Below, one piece after another: positions 6,765-7,650 of a stretch of DNA of 7,650 nt. Made by a program: the position numbers and the translations under genes. Every line of letters begins with the position of its first letter. The stretch's first letter is position 1. The notes under the pieces are model-generated. The model had not been told where the DNA came from. It made no database searches and saw only the letters and a program-made list of their open reading frames with translations. Source of the DNA: Clostridiales bacterium (lineage in GTDB: Bacteria; Bacillota; Clostridia; Lachnospirales; WQUN01); the NCBI GenBank assembly GCA_031269415.1, contig JAISZF010000034.1, forward strand, positions 1 to 7,650, read 5' to 3'.

Positions 6765-6781
6765 ACATCTACGCCGCCGAG
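6752..6781. repeat. Perfect 14-bp-arm palindrome, copy 2 of a dispersed repeat
   Basis: CTCGGCGGCGTAGA (6752-6765) and TCTACGCCGCCGAG (6768-6781) are exact reverse complements separated by CA. The segment resembles 2185-2214 (26 of 30 positions). The very GC-rich stem could work as a terminator for the minus-strand DUF362 gene, since GATTTCTTC follows on that strand, but there is no clean U-run. Confidence 0.7.
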
Positions 6782-6810
6782 GTTGGGTCGCGTTTATTTT
6801 ACGGCGTTAT

Positions 6811-6830
6811 CGAACCGCGGTCACGGTTCG
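6811..6830 (-). other. Stem-loop just after the DUF362 gene
   Basis: CGAACCG (6811-6817) and CGGTTCG (6824-6830) form a 7-bp stem with a six-base loop, 12 bases beyond the DUF362 stop codon. It lacks a U-run on the minus strand. Together with the palindrome at 6752 it may contribute to termination or protect the transcript's 3' end. Confidence 0.4.
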
Positions 6831-6842
6831 CTTATTTACACC

Positions 6843-7649
6843 TCAGTTTAAATTGATACTCTTCTCCGATCTGTTTAAAAACCTGTCGTACACGGAGACC
6901 TTTACTGTTTTTACATTGCCGTCAACAGAAAATGAATAGGTCTTATTGGATATAATACCGTAATTTATCAGCTTATCGGTAAACGCCTCGGCCTTTACCG
7001 CGTCGGCGTCGGTGGTGATGGTTAACGTGTGTCCGCCGGAGGCTTCCTTCTTGACATCCACAGTGAATTCAGGCGGCGTTAAGTCGCCAATGGGATTGCC
7101 TCCAAGCTCCGCTTGCTTGATAGAGAACGGTTTGCGCAATTCATCAGGTTTTTCGCCGTCAATATAGATATGCGCCGCGTCCGCCGCTCCAACCCCGTGT
7201 TCCTTGAAATGCTCTATATATCCGATACTGGCCGGATCCCAGCCCATTATATATGAACACGTTGTATCTATCGCGACGGGATCGCCGCTTGCCATAATAA
7301 TACGCATATTCATCTTGTTGCTCTGTCCCTTGCCGTCGTTCATAACCACCGGCCCGTTCTGAAACCCCTGTAGGCCGTCCACAACCGCGAACGTAATCGG
7401 CTTGCACATAAAATAATCGTAGATCCAGTTATCCAAATCGCCGTCGGTCATCGCGTGGGAAACCATGTCAAATTTTGTATTGTTTGTCGGCGAAACATTA
7501 TACACATTTCCGGGAGGCGCCCCAAGGCTGACATTTTTAATGCTTGCCGTGACGACGACCCCGCCGGACGATGTCTTCAGAACCGGAATGGATATCAAAA
7601 CATCCGCGTCGTATAGTATTTTGTTGAAGTAATATTCTGTGTGCAGGAG
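6843..7649 (-). CDS. DUF362-domain protein, partial (5' end outside window)
   Basis: 268 codons are visible and the frame is open to the window edge, so the TTG at 7598 is not the start. Characteristic DUF362 segments appear: YDADVLISIPVLKTS (visible residues about 13-27), then IKNVSLGAPPGN, AVVDGLQGFQNGPVV and SGDPVAIDTTCSYIMGWDPA. The family is of uncertain function; many members carry ferredoxin-type [4Fe-4S] Cys clusters, but no CxxCxxC motif is seen in this part. The last 80 or so residues (from LTPPEFTVDV) are rich in alternating Thr/Val and look like a beta-rich extension, perhaps a sandwich domain, ending VSVYDRFLNRSEKSINLN. Such an extension would suit an exported or surface protein, but the N-terminal signal region is not visible. 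It is convergent with nothing obvious and separate from the efflux operon. Confidence 0.8.
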   Translation of the reverse strand, partial: LLHTEYYFNKILYDADVLISIPVLKTSSGGVVVTASIKNVSLGAPPGNVYNVSPTNNTKFDMVSHAMTDGDLDNWIYDYFMCKPITFAVVDGLQGFQNGPVVMNDGKGQSNKMNMRIIMASGDPVAIDTTCSYIMGWDPASIGYIEHFKEHGVGAADAAHIYIDGEKPDELRKPFSIKQAELGGNPIGDLTPPEFTVDVKKEASGGHTLTITTDADAVKAEAFTDKLINYGIISNKTYSFSVDGNVKTVKVSVYDRFLNRSEKSINLN

Positions 7650-7650
7650 T

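Larger units (their letters stand above)
6538..6842. other. Intergenic stretch between the efflux operon promoter and the DUF362 gene
   Basis: About 300 bases without a recognisable gene. The left part (6538-6660) is AT-rich with poly-T runs and only weak -10-like matches (TATACT near 6599, TATATT near 6632). The right part holds a ribosome-binding-site-like AAAAGGAGG, a 27-codon ORF and two stem-loops, listed separately. Confidence 0.6.

Noticed and set aside
1..7650. CRISPR array, tRNA, rRNA or riboswitch
   Set aside because: No regularly spaced direct repeats, cloverleaf-like segments or recognisable riboswitch cores were seen on either strand.

Overview
The window looks like a chromosomal segment of a low-to-mid GC Gram-positive bacterium, most likely a Clostridia-type member of the Bacillota. 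This is inferred from strong AGGAGG ribosome binding sites, a textbook sigma-A promoter, an ATGA-coupled heterodimeric ABC exporter pair behind a MarR regulator, and transposases of clostridial type. No rRNA, tRNA or other taxonomic marker is present, so the assignment is tentative.

Layout. (1) 2-463, plus strand: the C-terminal end of a GH51 alpha-L-arabinofuranosidase, followed by an intrinsic terminator. (2) About 590-2060: a graveyard of two dead insertion-sequence transposases. A plus-strand IS4/IS701-like DDE transposase, broken by a frameshift and an internal deletion, runs tail-to-tail into a minus-strand IS1634-like transposase. The second gene has lost its N-terminus, about 50 internal residues and its C-terminus. 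(3) 2185-2270: a GC-rich imperfect palindrome and a strong 14-bp terminator. (4) 2275-6537, minus strand: an efflux operon reading promoter - MarR regulator - ABC half-transporter with degenerate Walker B and H-loop - ABC half-transporter with canonical catalytic residues but a degenerate signature. (5) 6538-6842: a non-coding or poorly coding stretch holding a possible 27-codon ORF and a perfect 14-bp-arm palindrome related to the one at 2185. (6) 6843-7649, minus strand: the 3' part of a DUF362 gene whose start lies beyond the window.

How the parts work together. The MarR protein probably represses its own operon through an inverted repeat (GTTAA-TGG-TTAAC) lying just downstream of a perfect TTGACA-17-TATAAT promoter. 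The two ABC subunits fit the asymmetric heterodimeric exporter model (TM287/288, LmrCD, BmrCD type): one composite ATP site is catalytic and the other is degenerate. The natural reading is a ligand-inducible multidrug or toxic-compound efflux module. I see no clearly new system. The most unusual items are the two related palindromes bracketing the efflux operon and the stacked transposase wrecks beside it.
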